Below, in pieces: positions 43,060-53,238 of a DNA stretch of 64,000 bases. How positions within the stretch are numbered: the first letter of the stretch is position 1; the number at the start of each line of letters is the position of its first letter. The position numbers and the translations under genes were made by a program. The notes below the pieces were generated by a model. The model did no database searches. It was not told the origin of the DNA and saw only the letters and a program-made list of their open reading frames with translations. The stretch is taken from the NCBI RefSeq assembly GCF_025024155.1, contig NW_026251744.1, positions 298,756 to 362,755 of the forward strand, given 5' to 3'. The DNA comes from Gamsiella multidivaricata. Taxonomy: Eukaryota; Mortierellomycota; Mortierellomycetes; Mortierellales; Mortierellaceae.

Positions 43060-46000
43060 TCACTTTAGCCGCTTCGCGTAGCTTTTGATCAAAACTCTCT
43101 GTCCGCTGCCTTGACCACCTCCACCGCCACGGTCGCGTTCCAGACAGAACAATGCATCCTTGACATTGATCTTCCGCGCAGTATCCCTAAGTCCCGATGG
43201 TCGACCAACTGTCGAAGGCGGCAGGATCATCGATCCACCTCCTGCGCCATTACCTCTTACGAGCGACGGGGGGCCAAGTGCAGACGATGACATGTTTCCA
43301 GACACGCTTGGCGATCCGATGCCCCCTGCTCTAGCGCCTAGTGCCATAGAGCTAGGCCCAACAGTCGACAATGGCATCGTAGCCCCACGTGAAAGTCCGG
43401 GTTTTGCTGCTCCGCTGCCTGTAGCGCCTGTAGCACTTCCCATGGACACACCTCCAGAGGCAGAAGGTGACCCCGTCGAAGCAGGCACTCCCGATGATGC
43501 GCCTGGCGTTGAAGCCGATGGCAAGGGTGATGCTGTACCTCCAGCGCCGCCATCACCTCCGGCTCCGGCTCCGCCCATCATCCAGGAGTATGAACGGCCG
43601 CTACCTCCGGCGAATCCCAATGCAGTCTGGTTGGCGACCTTCTTTCTCGCCTCATCAGTCATGTTTCTGGCACTCACGCCTGGGCCGCCTTCCTTTTGCT
43701 TCTTTCCTTTCTTTGCACCAGAAGCACCAGCACTTCCTCGAGAGTCGCCGGCCTCATCCAGGTCTTCACCAGCTGCTAATTTACGTTCTCGGTCTGCAAT
43801 AAGTTCTTTGCGCTTGGTTTCTTCTTCACGTTCAACACGCTCAATAGCCAGGAGCTGACGCTTGACATCCTGACTGACTGCAACCTTGTACATCGGGTGA
43901 TCTTCGTCATACATTGGTGGAGGCATGGTAGCCAGAGAGCGTCCGCGGTGCTTTGACGCGAGAACCATTTGCTCTACCAGACCTCTGAGTCTCTCCTGAG
44001 TCGCCATGGCCAGGTATGCAAGGACGTCTCCATCGATGTTCTGCAGCTTGTGCGACTGGGCTACTTTTGCCAACATCACAAGGTAGAACAAAAGTGAGTT
44101 AGCAGCATAGTCTTATATGGCTAACAATGATGTACCTTCTGAAGTACGGAACGGATAAAGTCCTTACCAATGTGCTCCACTTTCGCCTTCAACAGCTTGG
44201 CACTGATGAAGTTCTGAATCCTGGTCCGGTCTTGCCCGTCATATCCTCCACCCGAGCGTGAGTAGCCATCGTTGTCCCGCATAATATTATCCGATTCCTC
44301 TCTCAAATCGACACCGACGTAACCCATGACATCTGTAATGTTATCGTAATTGACTCTCTCTATACCAGAGGCAGATGACCTGCCCGCTGCCCCTGATCCA
44401 GAAGCACCGGTATTGCTGACTCCTGCGCCACTAGCAATTCCAGTTCCTGCTCCCATCGCCAAAGAAGAAGTCTTTTGTTGGCCAGGAAGTGAGACACGAT
44501 TAAATACTCCTGGACTGGGTGCGCCTCCTGGTGTACTAGGTCCGGGAGTTGATGGAAATGAGGGCGGCACTGCTGGGGAAGCGACTTGAGCTGTTGGTCC
44601 GTTGACGCCCGGCGCAAGAGCTTGGTGCTCGGTTTTCACTCTCTTAGGTGCAACTTTGCTACTTCAGATATAGGGAAAACACGAACAAAAATGAAGCAGA
44701 GATGAGATCATCGATTGCTTGTTGCTCAAAAACTTGGATTGGTAGTATTAATAAACGCGCCATACCTCTCAGCGGATGTTGTGGATGTGAATGTGGCTTC
44801 AGTATTTCTTTTGCGGACAGGTGCTGATCCTGTGTTCGATGATGTTGGTGGGAGACTAGTAGTAGGTATTGAGGCCGAGGTGGATTGTAAAGCAGAGGGA
44901 GGTGCAGCTAGTGTTGGTGTAGCTGTAGTAGCTCCTGCAGATAGCAGGGGGACTCCTGTCGCAGGCGTATGGATCGTCATTCCCGATGTTCCCGCTGCAG
45001 TAGGCATTGATAGTGCAGAGGATTGGCCTGCAGATGGAGATGAGGATGGTATGCCAGAGTTTAATGTTGCTGCTGATGCCGTAGTGGATTGTTGCTGCGC
45101 CCCATCTACTGAGGGCCGTCCGCCATGCCTCCTCCTGATGCCATCCAGAATCTCAAATTGTGCAGGATCCAGCAGTACTTTTGCCCGAGCCATGAACTCG
45201 CCTGGTGTCAACACATTGGCCTGTAAATCAAAAAGAAAGCACGGTCAAATTGCAGAACAGGACGATCGCATCTAGAGCCCTTTACGCAGATTGGTGTCTG
45301 CGGCTTCTGTCTTCTCGCCGTACCTGAAACAAAGCCTTTACAAGCTCTTCTTTCTGGCTTTGATTCATTACCTGAAGCTGAGAAAATAGGTGCGTGAGCT
45401 GTTGTCCTGTAGCCGCAGAGGTTGATGCGAGGATATGATGAAGGGGGGATCCAGCCTGGGCGATAGGTGTGGATGCAGTGCCTATAGAAATAGCATGGTA
45501 TAGTAATATAGTATCGGGTCAGCAAGTCGTTGTTCTGATAGTTGTATGCACGCGAGTACGCAGTAAAGAAGATGCGCAGACATACCTGGGACGAGCGCAC
45601 TAGGACCAGAGTTCGCAACTGACATGGGGGCTGAAGGCATTACAGCCTGACCATTAGGGGCAACGGCATTCGGTTGGGAATGGCTTTGCTGGGCTACAGA
45701 TGGCATCTGTACGTTATTACTTTGGGTGGGTCGAGGTGGGATTTGTTGGCTCATCGACTGTTGCGCCTGCTGCTGAGGTAGATATAGCGTTCTTTGTGCG
45801 GCAGCAGGCGAGGTGTGCTGATATTGTTGTCCCACGCCTGGTGTCTGTGGTTGCTGTTGACTATGATGGACTGATGATCCGGCCAGTTGCGGTGAGACAG
45901 CTGAGGTACTCTGCTGATGCTGCAAGATCCTATGCTGATCCTGAAGCTGCTGTTGATGCATTGGCGAAAGTTGGTTTTGAGGCGACTGCGTAGTCGGGCT

Positions 46001-46360
46001 AGAAAAGTGAATGTTTGGCGATAAAGACTGGGTATGTTGAGGTTGGGCTGACAAGTGAAGTGATGTACCTGAGTTGGTGTTGACCGTCGAGAAATCATCA
46101 TTGAAGAGGTCGTCGAGTCCCTCCATAATGTTCCCTTGCACACCGTTATTCAGTGACCCGTCTGGATGTCGCACGCTGCCGATGCCAAGAGGAAACTCCG
46201 CGGATAGGAGCTCATCTACAGTTCTGTGCATCAGTGGTACGCCAGGCTGGCCGTGGAGATCGTGTCCTCCTCCGGCGTGGTGCTGCCCATGGTCAGAGTG
46301 ACTGGATCCAGTGTTATTGGTATTGCTGTCGAAATTCCCGTTATTGTGGTTATTGGACAT
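43060..46360 (-). CDS. TAF4: TFIID subunit TAF4
   Basis: Exons 46360-45586, 45481-45324, 45220-44766, 44658-44168 and 44063-43060 keep phase and give about 960 residues. The C-terminal third carries the conserved TAF4 region: VLAYLAMATQERLRGLVEQM (histone-fold helix), then KHRGRSL, an acidic/basic helix (QLLAIERVEREEETKRKELI), NMTDEARKKVANQTALGFAG, and the terminal INVKDALFCLERD ending in KSYAKRLK. The N-terminal half is Gln/Ser/Asn-rich, with TVDELLSAEFPLGIGSVRHP and an acidic LDDLFNDDF patch. TAF4 pairs with TAF12 as a histone-fold dimer in the TFIID core and contacts activators. Start chosen at the first ATG (MSNNHNNG). The exon 4/5 junction uses donor GTAAGG at 44167 and acceptor AAAAG at 44064; an alternative donor 38 nt downstream exists. 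Confidence 0.9.
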
Positions 46361-46675
46361 CGTTAACCGAGAGACAGAGAGGACACCGCTTAGGTTTTGA
46401 TCGCGTATGGATGGTATTGATGAAGCCAAGTCCTTGGTTCCTCGTTCTAATTCTTCTGTCGTCAAGGCGGGTGATCAGAGGACGCGAGGCAACAAAAGCG
46501 ATCGACTAAATCGTTATTGGGTTTTGTAGGCAATAACTACGTACATTTATAAAACATTAAAGCCGGCCGATCGACGTCACCGAAGAATCCATCACTTGAG
46601 CTGCTTCACTTTGCGCTGGAACACTTCTTCTCTTCCCTGAAGGTAATCCATATCGTCCTGTTACAGACTGCGCAT

Positions 46676-46768
46676 AAACACGTTGTCATGAGTGGCCCGC
46701 TTCATTTATTCCAACAGATATACCTGCGGGCTCTGCCGAATGGCGAAGTGGTTACGACAACTGTGGTC
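46676..46768 (+). repeat. 93-bp direct repeat, copy 1
   Basis: Begins AAACACGTTGTCATGAGTGG and ends CTGTGGTC. It differs from copy 2 at six positions, all transitions, with no indel. Confidence 0.97.
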
Positions 46769-46816
46769 TATTGGGTTGGCCTTTCGACTCAATATCTTGC
46801 GCGGTTATTAAGCTGA

Positions 46817-46909
46817 AAACACGTTGCCATGAGTGGCCCGCTTCATTTATTCCAGCAGATATACCTGCGGGCTCTGCCGAGTGGTGAAGTGGTTACGGCA
46901 ATTGTGGTC
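46817..46909 (+). repeat. 93-bp direct repeat, copy 2
   Basis: Begins AAACACGTTGCCATGAGTGG and ends ATTGTGGTC, 141 nt downstream of copy 1. Not part of a recognised gene; possibly the edge of a mobile element. Confidence 0.97.
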
Positions 46910-47693
46910 ATCAGATGGGTGCTCTCTTGGGTGCCTTGTTAACAGTCTGCTTGACATGACGCATAGTAGAAAGTCTTTGAGGTGAATTGTTGGAGTCTTT
47001 TTGATTAATTTTTTTTTTACGAGGTTTCTATCTAGTGGCCCCCATTTTTCGTTGCTAATGTCACACCCACCAACAGAGTACTTGGAGTGGGCACAGAAAA
47101 CAACCGCAACGGAACATGTTACGTATCGAAGCATTGCTAACCGTCTCGACTACTGTGACAGGGAGTCAGCGACAAAGGCTTATTATGAGGAAAGATTCTG
47201 GACAAAACGTGCTCTGGAAGTCCGTACTTGCAACAGGTACAACGGTTTATTCGAGAGTGATGTCGTAGTCACAACCATGCTGCACCTAGTTTCTAGAGCA
47301 CTCCAGCACAACTATACCTAGCCATATCCTTCGTATATACGAGCTCTTCAAACGTAGGATTAGATAGCTGATTCCACTCTAGAACCCCTCCGACCACTGA
47401 CTGTCTGCAGTACTGAGCAAGTGGCCAATCGAGCAGGACTCATCGTGCATGAGGTTGGGGAAGCGCGCTCTCTATCTCATCCCCAACTCTGCATCGCAAG
47501 CGACAGTTATCAGACACAGGGTTGACCACATCGGCGAAACGTTCCAGTGCTAAGGATCAGCGCAAAGGTCCAGCAAGACTGGATACTGGGTCAACTCCAG
47601 GAACTTTAAGAAATTTGCAAAGGATGCAGATACTACAGTCCGGAATTGAGAAAGGAATGAGTGTTACTGATATCCAAGCATTACTAAAGATCT

Positions 47694-48963
47694 TCAATAA
47701 AAAGATTTATTAATCTGATTATCATCACAAAGGCAGAACTTCATGTGCATAGTTTGTCTCAAGGGTGGTCTTTTTTTAGTCTCTCGAAAACTTTGTGCGC
47801 TCTCAGCTGCTTGTCCTTCATCACAGATTCCTGTGTTTTGTTCGTCTTCCTCCTCCTCCTCTAGGTACATTTCCTCCCAAGCATCGCCAATCTGTGCAAG
47901 CATATTGTGTAAAATACAACAAGATACAACCCACTGAATGAATATTATCATGTCACTCTCCGATCGAAGCTGTTACCGCATTTCCCGTAGAGAGCCCTAG
48001 CGTGACTTCAAAATACCAATGCAGTGTTTGTTCCGGACTCTGGACCTGGCTAAGCAGTAGTTGAATTCTGTGTTGTCGCATATATTTGCCGCAGGTGCCT
48101 TGTATGCAGGGATACAGGTCTTGGATAGCCCATATGCAGAGTCGGCCAGGAGGTACTCGCCGGGCGAAAAATGGCGATGGGGATCCTTGTAAAGAGGCAT
48201 TCGTTTGTAAACGGTAAAGTCCGCACAAGACCCAGGACTGCCGACGTCTATGGATATAATGCGGTTGTCTACATCGCAGACAACCTGCATAGCATCAGAA
48301 TATCTGATGATAGTGTTTCAAGAGTGCTGATAATATTGATACAACCTGTAGTTCAATGCAGTTGTGCTCTTACCTTTTCTTGCGGCCAAAGTAGGCCTCG
48401 CCATTCAATGCCGGCCTTCGTAAAAGAGGAATGTTTGTTCCACCAATGAAACCAACACATCCTGGGAATCCTCCTTTGCGCATAACCCGCCCAATCTCTC
48501 GTCGTCGTTCTGCATCCGGCCACGCAATCCAATCTTTTCTGATACCCCGCAATGCTGTCATGACGCGCTTAGTGAAAGTCGTTACAGTATTTGTCCCAAC
48601 CTGGAAAATCGCCTGAATTTTGGCGACGCTTGCATCGTCTCCATTTGCACCAAATCGAGCCAGAACAACTGCCAGTTGTCAAGCAGACTGCACTTGTCTG
48701 CGAAACGACTCATTGGCAAACACAGGGTGATCCTGAATCGCCTCCAAAAGGAACATAAACCCTCTTCGTGTTGTCCTGAACGTCGAGCGAAACTCGTTGT
48801 CTGAGAGGGACTGAAAAACGTTGAGAAAGTAATGGGGATGCCGGGTTTGTGTTTCGTGGTCACTGATATAGTGCGACTCTTCAACGAGGTGGTACATCAC
48901 AATTGCATCCTCTGTTCCTTCATCGTCTTCGAGGAGGGTCGTGAGAATGATGAGCTCCCCCGG
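47694..48963 (-). pseudogene. Inactivated PIF/Harbinger (HARBI1-like) DDE transposase
   Basis: A nearly complete DDE_Tnp_4-type transposase in one frame with one normal intron (exon end 48374, next exon 48303). Family landmarks: FLLEAIQDHPVF, QLAVVLARFG, GRVMRKGGFPGCVGFIGGTN, EYLLADSAYGLSKTCIPAYK, NKHCIGILKSR, CCILHNMLAQIGDAWEE. In active members the first catalytic Asp is in a G-x-I-D-G-T-H motif; here it reads FIGGTN, so Asp is replaced by Gly. The second Asp (LLADSAYG) remains. The third acidic residue, normally Glu in R-x-E-H-C-I-G, is Lys. In-frame stops occur at 48679-48681 (TGA), 47997-47999 (TAG) and 47973-47975 (TAA), the first two at positions where Trp would fit. It therefore cannot be an active transposase. 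Terminal inverted repeats and target-site duplications were not found by eye. Confidence 0.88.
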
Positions 48964-49399
48964 TTAGGATAGTAGCTGTTGGCGTTCTGACTTGAGTAGC
49001 ACGGGGATCGAGTTGGCGGTTGGCTTCGCTCATCTTGATGCTGCCTATCATTTGTTTTCGAATTGTAAAAGTCTCAGGCGTGTAAGGTTGAACGTTTTAG
49101 CGTATTTTGAAACCGCGTTTTGGTCACAAACGCGCCTCGATATCTGCCCACAAAAAATTTATAACGCACCGCAAAATGTAACGTGCTGCTTTTTATTCTT
49201 GTTCTTGGGATGTATGGGTAATATGGTTTGTCATAAAATAGTCATAAAATCATGATAAGAGTAATGGATGGTCATTGAGTGTCATTAGAGTCTTCCTTTG
49301 TGCATGTATCCTTCTTCTGCGATGTGAATCTGTCATTCCTGTCTCCATGGTCGTCTAGAGTGTGTTGCGGGACGATCACTGCTCACACCACTGGTATCA
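48964..49399. other. Intergenic region beside the transposase remnant
   Basis: The region between the 5' end of the dead transposase and the stop of Lunapark. I found no gene and no convincing inverted repeat. Confidence 0.45.
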
Positions 49400-51747
49400 T
49401 CAGGCGCGCTTTGATTTTCTCTTGCCTGTCAATACTGATCCCTTTGCTACCGCTGGTTTCGTCTTCGCTCCAGTGCTCGCCCTCGTTGTCCTGGTGGAGC
49501 GTTTGGGTTCCTCCCCCGAGTCGACAATGTATCCCGACGCCTCATCGGTATCATCTTCCTCATAATCCTCGCCTTCGTCATGGTTCACGCCCTCGACATC
49601 GCTGTCATTCCAGTTGTTGGCAAACTCAATGTCATCGGTCTCGGAATGGCTCAGGGCATCCACTGTAAGAGGGAAGGCTGAAACAGGCTCAGGGCTGCCT
49701 ACTGCAGGCTCAGGTCCGTTCTGAACATAGTGAAGATGATCGCGGTGCTCAGGAAAAGGTAAGCGTCCAGTAGATGGGGCGGGCGAAGGCTCTCGAGACA
49801 CAGGGAGTGGTTTTGCCTGTGCCTGAAGCAAGGTCATATCAGAAGTAGAGAGGGGATTGATTCCAGCTACAGCCAAGCGTGTTTTCCTCCGCGACTGATT
49901 GAAAAAGTTGCACTTGGGACAGACATATTCTATCAAACATAGAATGGATTAGAGAAGTTAATTAACATAATACCATAACGCGCCCAAAATGTATGCAAGT
50001 CATAAGATGAGGGCATAACTTACGAATATCGTCAATTTCCTGAGGCAGCGCAAGGCCATTGTGTGCGTGGCACTGTCCGCAAATGAGCGCGTATTTAGTA
50101 TCAGGGCCTTCGTCGCCAACAATCACGTCCACAATCTTGTCGTACCAATGCCTCTCAGTATTAGTCGAGCCATAGGGCGACGGTCCGGATGGGAAAGAAG
50201 GCTGTTGAGGATAAGGTCCTTGTGGTCCTCTGGGAGTATTCTGGGGGCCATGTCTCATTTGCGACTGCTGATGATGTTGAGCTCCAGATGAAACCCCTAT
50301 TGGACGTCCTGGACCCGCAGGAATGCCCTGGGAATTCATGATGCCAGGGCCTTGACGCTGTCTCAGGCCAGGGTCCATCATATTGGTCTGTTGTGTTTTG
50401 GGCTGTCCATTCTGAGAGGGAGCAATGGGTCGTCCATCAGGTCCAGTCCTTGGGCCATTGGATCGTTGTGATGAAGGCTGTAGTAGTAAACATTGAAGAA
50501 GAGAATAGTTCTTTATCAGTTATACGGCAGTAAGGCAGAGTACCATTCCAAACGGGGTAAATAGTCATTTGCACGTTACGTCGTATCGCTCGAGCAAGGT
50601 CTTTGTGGAGTAGTACGCGGTCTTCTTCTTGAGCTCCTCGACCTTGAGCCTTTGGTCTGCTCTCAGCATACTGAGCTGCGACTCTAAAAAAGGTGGGTTA
50701 GACAATTCGCAAAAGCAGGAGCTATTAGCATGCTACTCGTCCATAGCGCCTCCATCCATGAGTCTATTCTCATCACCGTCCATATCCCTCACATACCTTC
50801 ATTGGTCTTTGCACGCTTGTACCAGACGTTGATCACCGATCGGCCCGCATAAATTCTAGGATACAGAATGTACTAGAAAGATGAGAAAGGGTTGACCAAA
50901 TCGCCATCGTCATAGTTCGATGTCTCTTGAATACCGACGACCAAAGAAAAGAAAGACTACCATGACCTACATTGGTAGACCAATGACCACAGGAGCAAGC
51001 GCCAATGCCCAGGTTTGAGGGTTATCATGGTACTGTTGGTTGAGGTAGAGCACAAAGACTGTAGTGTATCCAATCCAGAGCAAGGCGCCGTAAAACAGCC
51101 AGCGGCCCATCAGTCGCTTTTCCCTGAAATGGATGGCTGAGAGTCGCAGTTCAGCCTTCCGAATGTTGCTGTCAAGGTCCGATAGGATCCTTTCATAGTC
51201 AGAGTCGTTGCTCTATATAATTGCAATGGAAAAAACAGGATATTAATAACCTGCAGGAAGCATATGAAAACAGCGTGTTTCCATGCGTCTGGAAAGCGCC
51301 TGCAGCGTGTCAGCCTGATTACTGGGATGCTGGGAAGGCAATGGGGAGTAAGCGTTGACTATGTTGTTATATTATCATTGTACGCATGGGGGCGATTCCC
51401 TTTTCCTGCCTTGCCTGTGTCCCGAGCGGTTTGATTGTGCGCCGCCACGTCAATCGCAAAACTCCATTGAGGGTAGGAGGCGAACACTCAGTCCTGGTCG
51501 CTGAAAAGTTGTACCAAGACCACACGACTTGTGATGCGTGTTGTTTGAGCAGAATCCTGTGCTGTGCACTGCCATGTCACCCCACCCCACTCCTTCCAGA
51601 AACGGATTGTAAAATCGCTGAGTCAGGAGGCCAGGAGGCGATTGGGGCTGTCGTTGGGGCCGTTGAGATGGGTGAGGGGTGAGCTTATATAACAAGTACG
51701 AAAAACGAATTTCCTACCTGACGAAGTCGAGAGATGATTCCGCCCAT
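49400..51747 (-). CDS. LNP1: Lunapark-family ER three-way-junction protein
   Basis: Exons 51747-51718, 51212-50971, 50855-50797, 50683-50580, 50477-50024 and 49929-49400 give 472 residues. A short cytosolic start (MGGIISRLRQ, a potential N-myristoylation context, Gly2) precedes a coiled coil (RILSDLDSNIRKAELRLSAI), two membrane segments (WLFYGALLWIGYTTVFVLYL and WALALAPVVIGLPIIYAG), a second coiled coil and a Pro/Gln-rich linker. The diagnostic C4 zinc ribbon follows: RHWYDKIVDVIVGDEGPDTK, CGQCHAHNGL and YVCPKCNFFN. An acidic tail of ~150 residues ends in a basic KRKSKRA. Lunapark stabilises three-way junctions of the tubular ER, counteracting Sey1/atlastin. Exon 3's acceptor is the second AG of two (50856), which alone keeps frame. 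Confidence 0.92.
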
Positions 51748-52049
51748 GGCCTACAGTTGGAACGTGAATAATAATAAAAAAACTCCAAGATGCAACAGTG
51801 AAGTAGAGGAATGAGTAAGAAGTGAAGAAAGGAGAGAAGGATGGAAGGGTGGAAGAGATGGGTGGGTGCTGTCTTCAGCAGGTGGTCATTCCAGAATAGA
51901 GAGAAAGAGAGAGGGGATACAAAGAGGAAATAAAGTCGTTGACAATCAATCACGAGAAGGAAAAGAAGGAAAGAAGGAAAGAGGGAAAGAGAGAATGAGA
52001 AATTGATCAGAGCCGACGTCATCTTCAGCTCCTCTCTCGCCTTCACGAA
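51748..52049. promoter_or_regulatory. Bidirectional promoter of Lunapark and the Borealin-like gene
   Basis: About 300 nt between divergent starts; strongly purine-rich on the plus strand (GGAAAGAAGGAAAG repeats near 51960-51995), typical of a leader on the minus strand. No gene. Confidence 0.4.
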
Positions 52050-53051
52050 ATGGCACGATTCCACTTGTCCCCACTCAATCAACGATCCTACCTGGCTGCC
52101 TCCAGTTTCGACACCAGGAACCTGCACAACCCCTTCCAGGACCCCTCATTCTCACCCGAACCCGAATATGGATCCTCCGTTCCCGTGGCGTCCGATACAA
52201 TTGCATCTGCACCCACATCTTCAACAACAAGGACTGCAAACGAGTATTCACAGATCTTGTCCAAGGACGACAGAAGCGATGCCTTAAAAGGCGACCCTAG
52301 ACCCACAGACTCAATGTCATATCATAAGGACAGCAATGCAACCAATACAACCGAACCTCAGAATTCCATACAAGAGCAAGATCTGGAGCAAGAGCAGGAC
52401 CAGGACCAGGACCAGGACCAGGACCAGGAGAACCCGTTGACATATCTGACCCAAACCCAGAGAGCGGCTGCCCTGGAAAATCTCGAGATCGAGAGTGAGT
52501 GCATGGAAACCATTGGACATGTTACTGCACTCTGCGATAATATCTGACAACTCAACGCGAACGACTCTACTTCCTTGGATGATAGTGATGGATAGAGCGC
52601 AAACCCTGAGGGCTTCCGTGGCCGTGCTCATCAACTCACTGAGGTTCAGGAGTGAAGCAGAGCTAAATCGTCTCCCCGCAGCTGTACGAACCATGACCGT
52701 GGAGGAATTTTGGTTTTCGTATGAGGGCAGTGCCAAGGAATACCTGGAGAGACAGGCAACCAAGAAATCGGCTGCCAACACCGCATTCCTGCACGATATA
52801 GAGGTAAGCAAAAAATTACAGTGTCGTTGTTCCACAAACGAATGTCGCTCTTGCCACTTTCTCCATAGCTTCCATTACATATATTGAACAGTTTTTTGAC
52901 ATGAACGCGACCTTTTGTCGCTACTTTGCAGAGAAGCAGCAGGAGTTCTGCTCGGTACAAGCCCTTCCCAGTCGCTTCGCACAGTCAGAGACAACATCGG
53001 CCAAAGCCATTTGTAGACATCCGACTTGGCCAGAGTATCAAGAAGGAATAA
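52050..53051 (+). CDS. Borealin/Nbl1 N-terminal-like protein
   Basis: Exons 52050-52494, 52586-52803 and 52932-53051 give 260 residues. The first ~125 residues are low complexity and contain an acidic Asp-Gln dipeptide array (about seven repeats, from GACCAG hexamers). The conserved core starts at TQTQRAAALENLEIE and continues across the first intron into a helix, then NSLRFRSEAELNRLPAAVRT, MTVEEFWFSYEGSAKEYL. This resembles the Borealin/Nbl1 N-terminal domain, which forms a three-helix bundle with Survivin (Bir1) and INCENP (Sli15) in the chromosomal passenger complex. The C-terminus is short and basic, with ARYKPFPV and VDIRLGQSIKKE. The last exon is chosen because its frame is open and basic; another acceptor at about 52868 would end earlier. 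The family assignment is by pattern only. Confidence 0.6.
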
Positions 53052-53238
53052 AGTCAATCTTGTACATCACCACATCAAGTATGCTTGTATTTGCCACCAA
53101 TTTGTATTGCATTGTTATTGGTCCACTATCTAGGCTGTTCAGCAGGTTGCGACTCAGAGCGTGAGCTTAAGTGAGCCTGGAAGTCGATTGCACAAAAATT
53201 GCGGAGGATTTTATTTTGTAAAATGAATGCTTGGCTGC

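Larger units (their letters stand above)
46361..47693. other. TAF4 promoter, direct repeat pair and fragments near the Harbinger remnant
   Basis: 46361-46660 is TAF4 upstream DNA. Two 93-bp direct repeats follow. Two short plus-strand frames (47001-47321 and 47522-47713) lie next to the dead transposase; the second ends tail-to-tail with it and carries SVTDIQALLKIF, conceivably a remnant of the Myb/SANT partner gene of Harbinger elements, but this is weak. Confidence 0.4.
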
